Shown: one piece after another, positions 22,525-33,400 of the stretch
How the letters are laid out: each line of letters starts with the position of its first letter
How positions within the stretch are numbered: position 1 is the stretch's first letter
Source of the DNA: Asterias rubens
Taxonomy: Eukaryota; Echinodermata; Asteroidea; Forcipulatida; Asteriidae
DNA length: 64,000 nt
Direction of reading: 5' to 3'
Assembly (NCBI RefSeq): GCF_902459465.1
Contig: NC_047078.1
Location: 2,279,691 to 2,343,690 of the forward strand
Made by a program: the position numbers and the translations under genes
Notes under the pieces: model-generated
Told to the model about the DNA's origin: nothing
The model's database searches: none
The model's input: only the letters and a program-made list of their open reading frames with translations

Positions 22525-22880
22525 TAAAGACACAGGACACTGTTGGTATTGTTAAAGACCAGTCTTCTCACTTGGTGTCTCTCAACATATGCATTAAACA
22601 ACAAACCTGTGTAAATGTGAGCTCAATTGGTCATCGAAGTTGCGAGATAACTATGAAAGAAAAAACACCCTTGTCACACGAAGTTGTGTCCAGTTAGATG
22701 GTTGATTTCGAGACCTCAAGTTCTAAACCGGAGGTCTCGAAATCAAATTCATAGAAAATTATTATACTTCAGAGGGAGCCGTTTCTCACAATGTTTTATA
22801 CTACAAACCACTCCCCATTACTCGTTAACAAGTAAGGTTTTATGCTAATAAATATTTTGAGTAATTACCAATAGTGCCTT
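22525..22880 (-). mobile_element. Family A MITE copy
   Basis: From TTAAAGACACAGGACACTGT to TTACCAATAGTGCCTTTAA, with CACACGAAGTTGTGTCC inside. The right end has lost the GTCCACT segment. Confidence 0.7.
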
Positions 22881-23289
22881 TAACAAACAACCCAACAAAC
22901 ACAATCTTCCTCAAGGAACAAATTTCCTGTCACCTCGAAATGATTTGGAAAGCATCTTACTGTAGGCTGTTTGTTTTATTTGCTTTTGTGAACAGTTCGT
23001 TTGTGCTGGTTTGTTTGGTAGCAACAGGTGATGGTAAATCATTTTAATCATTATCAATACCAATCTCCGATTAAACATAATAATCCAGGGGTTAGGTAAA
23101 TGAAAGAGTAAATTTAGTTATTGTCGGCGCTTTCATGGTTGTTTGCCCCTAATGCATCTTAAACAAAATCACAAAAGGTCCCCCAAATCGCCTGCCATTG
23201 TTTTTAACCAGCTTCATATTTTCCACAGCACAGTGCTATTCTGATGAAACCTATAACTCTTTTATTGTTTTGGTCAACCATGAAATTAC
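22881..23289. other. Unassigned intergenic DNA
   Basis: AT-rich, no open frame of note, no repeat recognised beyond short A/T runs. Confidence 0.4.
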
Positions 23290-23690
23290 CAAAATTATTG
23301 GTTATCAAAATTGCAATTGCCAAAATCGAGTAACAATTATCACCCAAATCCTTCAAGTCATTTTGGTTGGTTAGCAATTTTCAAGAGTTAAAAATTCTAC
23401 TTTTTCGTTATAGTCTACTTGTAACCCCAAAACAACATTTATTATTATTTTATATTACAAGGCCGGATAAGAGGCAGATAATATCCCCCATGCTCCCGTA
23501 CTATTAAAGGAACATTACAGAATTGGTTTTTGCTAACAAAACAGTTGCTGGCAGTGTCAGCACTTTATGTAATCCACCATATTATACATAAACTGACAAA
23601 CCTGTACAAGTTTGAGATCGATCGGCCATCTGGGTCACGAGAGAATAGTGACAAACCGATTACAAAATATGTTGCATTGCATCGATGCCA
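23290..23690 (-). repeat. Right copy of an inverted repeat flanking the first P450
   Basis: The reverse complement of 16790-17540 without the AT-rich insertion: AAGGCCGGATAAGAGGCAGA, CCACCATATTATACATAAAC, AAGTTTGAGATCGATCGGCC and ATGTTGCATTGCATCGATGC follow each other in mirrored order. Confidence 0.7.
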
Positions 23691-24009
23691 ACATGAAAAT
23701 TAATAAAAAGTTTACTGAGCGATAAACTCCAAACGCGAAGTTATAGATTATTTATTTCTCATCAAATAGGACATTTCAGACAGAAACATTTCAAGGGATG
23801 TTTTCAACTATCATCATCATTAGACCGTTTAAGTTTGATGTAAATTATGTGATCTTCGCGATTTTTGTTTCTTACCAATTCTGTAACGTTCATTTAATAC
23901 TCTTTAATCCGTTTATACACCACTAACAATAATGTAAATTTTATACCGAAAATGACACAGCTCTGACCAACCGTCCAAAGAGGTGCCCTCTGTTTGAATG
24001 TCAATGTTT

Positions 24010-27000
24010 TCAATCACGTTTGATGACACGAATCTCAAACGGCATTGGTTCGTACGTCAACCCTCCCACACCCTTCAGGGAAAGAGGTGTCGAGTTGTCT
24101 GGTTTCCTGACTTCGAACTGATGCATGAAATAGCTGAAGAAGATGTATAACTCCATCTTAGCCAGGAACTCTCCGATGCAGCTGCGGCGCCCTTCAAGAG
24201 AAAACAAAAAAGAAGAACAAAAAAGTAGATAATCAGTGGCGGGAAAAAATCATTTTTTCTTTTAAATAATGATCAGTTGATTTACTCAACAAGGCCACGA
24301 ACAAGCGCCAACTTTTTACCGCAACCATAGAAATAGAGGCCGGTGAACGCTGTGTGTGTCATTGTGAATTCGGTTTCGTTGTTGTGAGACCGTTTTTATG
24401 GACGCGCGTACGCCATTTTTTTACCCGTGTGTTGCAGTAACCTCAACACATCTTTGGGAACCAAGTACACTGCGAGCAAGAGCAAGTTCGGGTGGGGATC
24501 TACTAGACTAACCAGCAACCATACAGCGCAGACAGATTGATATAGAACCACGCACTGGAGCATGCATGGTCAACTATGGTCAATTCGTCGAGAGCTACGT
24601 CCTGGTCAAGTCAAGTCGCTCACCTGCCTGAACTAGCCCAAGCTGTACGCCATGTTGTATTTATAGTTATTTACCGCATTAATTCAGATCAGCACGGGAA
24701 TCGCTCATCTGGGTTTCATGGTAAATAGACTTGATTTTAAGTCTGAGATCGTGGTAAACTCTCTGCATCGGCCACGCAAAACGCTCCTCACAAGCGCCTT
24801 AACTCGCAAATCATAATGATGGAGGTTATCCACAAGAGGGCGCCATTTCAGGTAATAGTGTAGTGGGATGGGCTACAGGTAGACAAATAAACCATGATCC
24901 TAAGGCATGGAAGAACTGTAAGCCAGGTTTAAAAACTTACTTACCAGTGCTGAAGGGTATCAACTCTTCCGGCTTGACTGCTTTGCCTTCGCAGTCCAAA
25001 AACCTCTCAGGTTTGAACTGCCCAGGCTCAGGCCAGAGTTTTGGGTCTCGAAACACCGCCCAGAGGTTTGCTACAAGCAGTGCGTCTTTTGGTATATCCA
25101 TACCGTTCAGTTGGGTATCGGCACCAGCAGCATGGGAAACGCCGAGAGGAGCGACGGAGCCTAGCCGCTGGATCTCCCAAATAACCGCCTGAGTGTAGTT
25201 GAGGTTCGGTTTGTCGGCGAGTCTCGGCAGCCGGTTGCGACCGACCACGGTGTCAATCTCGGCCTGGACTCGTTTCTGGACCTCCTGGTAGACCATCATG
25301 TAAAGAAGTCCCCATTGAAGGGTTGCTGACGTTGTGACCGATCCAGCTATTAGAAGGTTCCCTATGGTCCCAACAAGATTGCCTTCGCTGAGGTGGCTAC
25401 GAGCTGTCAGAGGGCTTCCAACATCGGTCCCATTGCTCCCGTAGTTCTGCTGTATTTCCTTCAGGTACACATCCGTGAAATCTCGCATGTTCTCGGCGTC
25501 CAAAGTCGCACGATGTGCGTCGATTTGTTTCGTTAGGAACTGAACAACCTTGTCATAATTTCCCAAGACCTTATCCATTCCGGAGTACGGTAAATGGCGC
25601 AGCCCGGGGAAGAAGTTCAGCGCACCACCGGCACCGAGCTGCTTGACAATGCTTAGGAGACCGTCGATCAGCTCGCGAATCTCGCGGTCAGCGTAGTCGT
25701 AGCGTTGGCTGAAGACAACGGCGCAGATCACGTTCAAAACGGCGTTACTGAGCTGAGGCTTTGGATTGAACGGTCTCTCCTTATAGCTTGCAATCTCCGT
25801 CAGTAGGGCCTGGCCCTCTACGGCGATTTGCTCCTCGAAGCTTGATTTACCGACCCCCAGACTCCGGAGAACAGTCAGGCAGAAAGAACGGAGTTGTACC
25901 CATGGTTCACCAGACGCCATAACCACTCCTTTAAAAAAAAAAAGATAATAATAACATCGGTGTAAAAGTTGTGTACAATATTTGTTGTGGTACTCGCTGC
26001 TAAATAAAACATAGAATTCGAACTACCTCTAGCTACCGAGCAATCTTAATGTTGTATTGGTAAGACGCTGCTCTAAAATTACAAAGGTCGTGGGTTCGAC
26101 TCCCGTTCGAGAAACATGCCCGTAAAATGTTTTCAAAGAAGTTAGCAAAGTACTGAGTATACAGTGCCAATACACATCTGTGGTAAGTAAGGGTAAGAAC
26201 CAAAATTAATCTTCTCTATTCCCGATGCAAATTAATTTAACATCTATTAAAAAGATAAGTTGTCGTTGTACAGCCGAGTTTCATCAGCCTTGCAATGGTC
26301 GTTTTGGCCTTGCTAAAAATAATGTTGAATGATTGTGGGTGAGAGAATAAAAGAACAAAACTATTCGAATCCCACCCGAGTAATAATGCCTGTGATTTGT
26401 TGTACACATAACGGTAATAAAGTGAGTACGTTGGGTAACAACAAAAAATGAATAGTCTCTATCCCCGATGCAAACTTAACATCTATTGCAACTATTAAAA
26501 CAAAACACATGGTGTTACCGCAAACCATACAATACTGATACCTGCAATGCCTCAAATTCTATAATGATTAATTAATTAACAAAACTTTACAGTTGTTTAT
26601 AGGATTTGAGGCATTGCATGGTGACGTATCAATGTATATTTGGTTTGCGGTAACACCATGTGTGTATCTACTTGCCAGGTAGAGTTGTTCTTAGGGAACT
26701 GTCTTATTCTACTGCCGTGGAGTAGATAATCGGAGGTTCGGGAGACTTCTCAGTTCTGAAAAGAACTGTCCTGTTTTTTAACTATTACCAGGGCGGATGG
26801 TATAGAAATTAGACTGGACTACTACTTTAGCTTATAGGGTCGTAATTAACTGTACTGCCGCGGAGTCAGTTCTGAAATTGGTCTCAACGTTTCGACTAGC
26901 TTGCTCTAGTCATCGTCAGGAGACTGCCCTGGTAATAGTTAAAAAACAGGACAGTTCTTTTCAGAACTGAGAAGTCTCCCGAACCTCCGATTATCTACTC

Positions 27001-27554
27001 CACGGCAGTAGAATCAAGCAAGACAGTTCCCTACTAAGAACAACTCTACCTGGCAAGTAGATACACACATGGTGTTACCGCAAACCAAATAATTATACAT
27101 TTACAGTTGTTGTTTGAATGCCTTTTTTTTTAGTACTTTGCAATGAACTGGTGGAACTTTCCCATAAAAAAATAACAAAACGCTTAGATTGAAGTTCCAA
27201 CTTACCATCACTTTTTAATGCTTCAGTTAGCAGCATGTGAGGTCTATCGTTGAGTCTTGGATTCTGAAAAGCAGCCTTGATAGACGGGAAGTCATTCAGC
27301 ACCACGACGGTTGTGGTGAACATTCTGACTCTGAACACGGGGCCGTACTTCTGAGCGTACTCGTCGAAGATCTGATGGGGCTGAACGCCGCGACGCACGG
27401 CCAGGACGATGGCTGGGATAGAGCCGAGGATGGGAAGTCCCCATGGCCCAGGTGGGAGGTTTCGGGGCTTGTACCTCAGCCACATAAGGAAAAGCACAAC
27501 AAGGATGCCAAGTATTAAAGTGCGAATGTCCAAAAACCACAGTAAATAAACCAT
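24010..27554 (-). CDS. Cytochrome P450, CYP2-clan, paralogue 2
   Basis: Three exons on the minus strand (27554-27206, 25928-24945, 24191-24010), both introns phase 1, give 504 residues. The anchor covers about residues 3-26, PPGP 34-37, I-helix AGSVTT 311-316, ExxR (EIQR) 368-371, PERF 423-426, and the haem loop runs FSTGRRSCIG with Cys449. Intron positions and phases match paralogue 1 exactly. Shared stretches such as GRNRLPRLADKP and KMELY followed by SYFMHQF show a tandem duplication. Lengths differ by 8 residues, mainly at the N-terminus and in the loop before the I-helix. Role as for paralogue 1: ER-bound monooxygenase with unknown substrate. The two may have split substrates, since the residue between AGS and TT differs (G versus V). 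Confidence 0.93.
26015..26240 (+). repeat. tRNA-derived SINE, second family
   Basis: It contains TTGGTAAGACGCTGCTC, B-box-like GGGTTCGACTCCC, then AGCAAAGTACTGAGTATACA and CAATACACATCTGTGG. It is in intron 1 of the second P450. A second partial copy follows at 26365-26500. Confidence 0.65.
26507..26663. mobile_element. Fold-back element with CACATGGTGTTACCG ends
   Basis: ACACATGGTGTTACCGCAAA and TTTGCGGTAACACCATGTGT are inverted ends, with ATGCCTCAAATTCTATAA and TTTATAGGATTTGAGGCAT nested inside. Its right end is shared with the larger inverted repeat at 26641-27087. Confidence 0.75.
26641..27087. mobile_element. Large inverted repeat carrying a hammerhead-like core
   Basis: Left arm 26641-26794 and right arm 26926-27087 are near-perfect inverted copies (only two small insertions seen). 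They enclose 131 bp. The ends are again the CACATGGTGTTACCG sequence. The enclosed DNA holds the ribozyme-like motif at 26881-26924 on the minus strand. It lies in intron 1 of the second P450. Architecture and motif fit a remnant of a Penelope-like element or retrozyme-type repeat. Confidence 0.75.
26881..26924 (-). ncRNA. Hammerhead-ribozyme-like motif, short stem III
   Basis: Read on the minus strand: GTCTC (stem I), CTGACGA (core), one unpaired T, GACTAG, loop AGCAAG, CTAGTC (perfect stem II), GAAAC, GTT (cleavage triplet position), GAGAC (stem I closing strand). This matches CUGANGA, stem II, GAAA, UH with a stem III of at most two pairs, as in the dimer-acting hammerheads of Penelope-like elements. 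The extra T before stem II departs from the strict consensus, so activity is uncertain. Confidence 0.55.
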
Positions 27555-28640
27555 TTTGAAATCTAGGCTCGTGACTATGGATCGATTTACTCAGCAGGTA
27601 ACGATGCTCTATGAGGTACGTACGAGTGTCCCTTCGACTCTGCGAGTAAGTAAAGTGTCAGCTAAAGTGCAGAGTTCTTTTTGGTAGTAGGCCTACTACA
27701 TTGGCACATTATTTGTACTTTGAATGTTGTTTTGACCCCGCATAGGGAAACACAGTTGGTGCATGATGTTGGCTGACATTTGGGGGTTGACTGATTTCTT
27801 TCATTTTGTTTTTTCTACCCCCCCCCCCCCCACCTCCCCGGCCAGCAGTACGCCAATAAAAATATTATTAGTCACCAGTATACCGATAGAGGGCGCAACA
27901 TCGCCTAGTCTAGGAGGGACTTGGAGTTTTTTAGACTGGGGCCGGCCCTTATTCGCAAGGATAAAACAGGTCCCCGCTGCCAGATCCAGTGATTTTCATT
28001 GGATACAATCATCGTTTATAAACGTGCAGTGACAGTATGCCCAAATAGTCATTTCTGTGACGTCCGCAATAGAAGTTGACAGCGTATCTCTATGTGAAAT
28101 TACCGAGGTCAGAGGTCAAACTACACGCCGGTTTTGCAAATATTAATGTTTGAGTTTTTTAAGTTTACGAACCTAGATTTTGCCCAGAGATGTTTGTTTG
28201 ATAGAGATGCATGTTTTCTGCAGTAAGTTGTTTTAAATCTGAGAACGAGTGAACAATACATTTGAAAATTGTCTTTCTTTCATTAAAAAAGATTCGTTTT
28301 TTTTGTGATGGTAAACATCTCTCAAAAAAGCAAAATCACCAAAGAGAGTTTAAAAAAGGGGAAAATTACCCCCCCCCCCCCCCCCATCCACGCAAATGAC
28401 TTGACGTTTCGACCAGCATAGCAAACCAACAACAAAAGTCTATTAAGGGTTTACCACTGGACCTGCCATGTGAACTTTGGAAACAATTCTTGTATTATTA
28501 TACTCAGTACTTGTACAAATTGTGGAAAAGGATGGCCTGCTTTACTAATTGCAAGATGACGAAATGCTGAACAAAATTTACCGAAAATTTGTTTTTACCT
28601 TCGTCTATACTCTTTTTGAACCAATGATCTCACCCGTCTC
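27555..28640. other. Intergenic DNA upstream of the second P450
   Basis: No gene seen. It holds a poly-C run near 27820, a dispersed repeat at 27930-28135 shared with 49213-49436, and a second poly-C run near 28371. The P450 promoter should lie just right of 27554; no clear TATA box was picked out. Confidence 0.4.
27930..28135 (+). repeat. Dispersed repeat shared with 49213-49436
   Basis: Common blocks in the same order are CGCAAGGATAAA, ACGTGCAGTGACA, AGCGTATCTCTATGTGAAAT and ACACGCCGG. It is non-coding and of unknown type. Confidence 0.6.
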
Positions 28641-28682
28641 TCCCCCAAAATATGAATAAACATGAGCGCGGTCAGATTTCAG

Positions 28683-28701
28683 CCAATGGGATTTCGCCAC
28701 A
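28683..28701 (+). promoter_or_regulatory. ER stress response element (ERSE) candidate upstream of HYOU1
   Basis: CCAAT, nine bases (GGGATTTCG), then CCACA. The ERSE consensus is CCAAT-N9-CCACG, bound by NF-Y and ATF6/XBP1, and is known to drive ER chaperone genes. One mismatch at the last base. It lies about 1.76 kb before the HYOU1 ATG but shortly before a candidate non-coding first exon that would end at the GTAAGT donor near 28854. Confidence 0.6.
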
Positions 28702-29431
28702 TTCAGATTTTGGAGAAGAAATCACTTCCGGGTCACCATATGTACACGTTTCTTTTGCACAGATGGTTCGTGCACAAAAGCGATGCTGACATGTGTGTTG
28801 CCATCATTTATGCCTTTTTGTGTACCGGCGTTTCGTGAAGTTAAAAGAAATTGTGTAAGTATATTGTTCTGATCCTTTAAATTGTGAACCCTTACTGGCT
28901 TTGAATGTGCAATTTAACTTTGATAATCATGTAGTTGATGGACAGAGAGTTTGGCTTAAAAATGCGAAATTTCCACATGTTGTTTTTCACGTAATAACAC
29001 TGCATGCAACAATCACAATGCATTGTCTACTGCATTCATGAGACTGGTGCAGGGTTACTTATTACTGACGTGTACATCCCTACAGTTTTACACCGTACTC
29101 ACACACAGTGTGCATAATTATGTACATTCATCATTAATTACCTCCATGATATTATTAATATTACATTGTCGTTGTGCATTGTTTATTGCGTTTCTCATCC
29201 ATTGTGAACCTTGAATCTTGGTTTTCTTGTTCGGTTTTGCCTCCTGACACATGCCTGAAAAAATGTCATGAATTGAAAGAGTTTTTGGGAAAGAAGTCCT
29301 ACCGTACCACCACATTTCCACAAATTTTCTAATCAAATTCAAAGTCAAACAAATTCAAATAATGGTCTCACACTCTCAGTCTCATTCAGAAGAGTTAATT
29401 CATTTTGATATTAATATTATTATTGGAAAAG

Positions 29432-29552
29432 TTTCCGTATGGCGCCACCACTTTTTCATTCGAAATAAAATAATATACTAGTATCTAATTTACCTGATTG
29501 ATATATTCCTTTTTGTAAAAATGAGTGAAAAAGTGGTGGCGCCATACGGAAA
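29432..29552. mobile_element. Palindromic MITE with GGCGCCACCACTTTTTCA ends
   Basis: TTTCCGTATGGCGCCACCAC and GTGGTGGCGCCATACGGAAA are perfect inverted ends around about 60 AT-rich bases. A degraded end recurs near 29785-29820. Confidence 0.8.
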
Positions 29553-30196
29553 GTTATCCTTATTATTATCATTGTATATAATTCAGGCATGTGAGACTTC
29601 CTTTTTTCAGCTGATTTCCTTTTTTTGGTTTTGACTTGCCTCTTTTTTTTCTTCACTTTCTTTTCTTCACTTTCTGTGTACAAAAGTAAAGGAATAGTAT
29701 CTTTTCCTCTTTATTCTTGTCCAGTTTTCTCTTTTCCTCTTTTTTCATAGATAGGTACTCACATGCCTGATAATTTGTTTCATAACATTTGAAAAAGTGA
29801 AGTGGTGGCCGGATACAGATATTTGGAGATTTTCCTATTGAGAAAGATTTCCCTATGCTGCAAGTGTAACCACACTGTTTCAAAAATGTTTACCCCCCAA
29901 AAAAGAGTATCTCATCTAGGAATAGCAGAATTTTGTTGTTAGTGTGCTAATGCTACCTTTTGCGCTATTAGTATTAATGCAGATCTATGAAGTTGGGCCT
30001 TCTTCTCAAACCAGTCCGCCAGTGCTGGAATTTCATCTTTGAGAGGGCATGGCCATTTTCATTTTGCAAAGGGCACTTCCATTGTACAGTCTATTGGACG
30101 CTTTTGAAAGGACACCAAGGCCAAGACCAGGGGCAATGGCGCCATGACCTCCGTGGCCCACTGTGTTATTCCAGGCCGGCAATTCCACAGAAATCT

Positions 30197-30352
30197 AGAC
30201 CCAGTAACTGGGGTGCTGTATTCCTTTTTAGAAATTTTGACATATTCTGTCATTTTTCAAAATTTTGACATTTTCTGTCATAGTAAGACAGAAAATGTCA
30301 ACATTTCGAAAAAGGAATACAGCGCCCCAGCCCAGTTACTGGGTCTAACAGA
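30197..30352. mobile_element. Palindromic MITE in the HYOU1 5' intron
   Basis: AGACCCAGTAACTGGGGTGC and CAGTTACTGGGTCT end sequences are inverted. Inner arms ATTCCTTTTTAGAA and TTCGAAAAAGGAAT, and TTTTCTGTCATA and GACAGAAAATG, continue the fold. Confidence 0.75.
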
Positions 30353-30444
30353 AACCTTATTTTTCCTCTGTTCTTGTTGTTTCCACAGACATACTTAGTT
30401 ATAAGTTTTCCCGATCACACACATTTTAAAACGAAGCAGTTAGA

Positions 30445-33400
30445 ATGGAAGTGAGAGCAGGTCTCTTTTCATTGGCTGTTGCAATCATGGTTGCAGCCAA
30501 TCACATTCAAGGCTCTGCCTCCTTAGCAGTGATGTCAGTAGATCTCAGCTCTGAATGGCTTAAGGTTGCCCTTGTCAAGGTTGGTTTATGAATAATTCAT
30601 TTTTCCCTGCATCTTTGATGATCCTGTTGAATTGATTGGTTGAACCCTTAGTTAGAGATCATTAATTTACCCAATGTCCCTTGTGGTTTAGGCCTATAAT
30701 TTGATATCTTGGCTGCTGCTTCCAAGGTTGTATCGTAATTTGAGTGTAATCCCTGGTTAGACGACAATGGACCCTTCCCATGAAATATGCTAATCCCATT
30801 CACGCATGCGTACAGACCCAGTTGATTGGCAAACGCCATAGAGTTGTGCACTAAGCAGACGCGCAGTCTCGTCTGCGTCACGCACCCATAAGCCGTGTAC
30901 AAAACAGCGCGATGTTCCCTCATTTTGCCAACCAAAACATTAGTGCGCACGCGCTATGTGCAATTTACATATTTCATGGGAAGGGTCTATTAACACCACG
31001 AACAAAGATATGACAAAAATAAGGAGACTGCCAACATCATAGCTGATTTGGTAGAGCATCAGGCACATCAATCCAGAGGTTGTTGGTTCACTTCCCGCTC
31101 TAGTAACCCCCAATAATCAGTTACCATCACCCAGACTTGGCATAATTGTTGGGTGATGGACACAATGTTTTCTTGTAAAAGTGTCTGAAAAAAATGAAAC
31201 AAAAAATTAAATTTGTTTTTGTTTCCCCCCCCCTCTACCACATTTGAGACATAACAATATGTTTTATATTTTCTTGTTCCCTGTTTCAGCCTGGTGTTCC
31301 CATGGAGATAGTTCTAAATAAGTAAGTAATTTCTTAGTATTGTAGTTGCCCATTGTTTGTCCATTCTTTTGTTTGAGATGTTTTAACAAAATCTGTTGTA
31401 TTGTTATGTTAGCATTGTATATTGTTAAGTTTGTAATATGTTTCAATCCTTTTTTAGAGAGTCGCGCAGGAAAACTCCTGTCATGGTCTCAATAAAAGAT
31501 GGAGAGGTCCAGTTTGGAGATGCGGCGCTCGCAGTGGTGAGAATCTTTTTAGAGTTTATTCTTTGTTTAAAAGTTCAGCATTCCCTTGTGACCGAAAAGA
31601 CTTTGTTCAAATCCAACTTCAAAATGGCTCATTTGGTCCTACTCATTTTAACCTATTAAATACATGGTCCGGTGCGAAGCAATTTTTTCATTTCATCTCA
31701 AGTAATTTTTTCATTTCATTGATTATTTCTGGTCGTAAAGGCCAGGACTCTCATAAAAGCCAAGGATAGATACCACTATGCCAACCTGACTGCCCCAGGT
31801 ATATAATGTCTTTAAAATATGTAGTATTTCTGTTTACTTAGGGGCTGAGGTATCCCCAGAATGCTTACTTCTACATGCAAGACCTACTGGCCAAGAAACT
31901 AGACAGCCCAGCAGTACAGAATTACATGAAGAGGTTTCCGTACGTACAGCTCGGAGAGGATGAAGAAAGAGGTAGGGCTCTATACGACAAACAGATATAT
32001 TAGGATTTCCATTGAACTTGTGGCAGGCAAAAGTGAACACTTATAAGAACTGCAGAAAGTTTATTAATTTTGGTTTTCCCCTAACACCAATGTGTGTTAG
32101 CACTGTCTACCAAGTTCTATGGAAAATCACAGAGATATTACTTGGGTTGGATTCGAACAAACGACCCTTGCAATTCTAGAGCAGTGTCTTACCAACTAGA
32201 CTACTGAGATTGCCAAGTAGCTAGAGGCAGGATTCGAACCAATGACCCTTGCAATTCTAGAGCAGTGTCTTACCAACTAGACTACCGAGATTGCAAGTAG
32301 CTAGAGACAGAAGTTTTGTTTTGATCAAGTGAGGTACATGGAGACATCAACACCTAACTTCTCTCTATAAGTTGTGGTGGTTTAAAAAGATTTGTTGGTT
32401 TGATAAGTCAATGTTTCGATTAGTACGCTCTGATTGTCTTCAGAAGGAACCTGATCAAAACATTACATTGTCAAACCACCGGTTCTTTTCAGAATCACCA
32501 CAACTTATCAATGTGTCTGCGCGCAAACCTCACTTGATTGTTTTCCCACCATGCAAAGTTTAAAATTCTGCCGATGTTGGTTTTGACCCAAGCCGATTCG
32601 GTCGGTTACCCGTTGATGAGGAACCTGCTATAGTCGGACCCTTAGGGTCTGCTGTTCATTTTGGTTGTTAAACACTTTGTTGCAGCTAATTCATTGCTCA
32701 CTTTTTCAAAAGGTTGAGATGGTTATTGATTGTTTTTTTGAGTTGTTGTTGTTGTTCTGAAAAGAACCGATGGTAACCAGACAGTTAATTTCATCTTGAT
32801 GTTTTCTTCAGGCACTGTATATTTCAAAAGTGGAGAGGATAAATACTATCCGGAGGAGTTGTTGGCCATCGTACTCAACAAGTCCAGAGAACTAGCGGAA
32901 GACTTTGCAGGTAGGTTTGTTCTTGCTGTCATGCTTCCAATCTTAACTCTTTCGTGCACCGCCCAGTCGCTAGCGACCGGTTCAAATCCCTTCAGAAAAG
33001 TAGTTAAAAAATTAAGATCGCCTGGACCACACAGTTTTCAGAACGGGAATCAGGACTCTTGAGGGTGCTGTTGTGTATTTAGCATGGTAAACTCGGTATT
33101 TTTCCTGGATTCTGTGAAAATTTCCACAGGCAAATCACTCAGGTGGGATTCGAACCCTGATCTTTGCTTTGCTAGTGCAGCTATCTCACCACTAGATCAC
33201 CAAGCTAGCTTGATGGCTAGAATCAGTTTGAATCTTAAGCAGCGGGTATTGCAAAAGTTTAAAGGATGTTATGTTTCTCGTTGGGGGATAGGAAATATAA
33301 CTTTGTTTATTTACCCTTACACTGATGTGTATTAAGCACCATATACTGTATACTCAGTACTTTCCCAAGTTCTGTGAACAAAAATTTAAGTCTTTATTTT

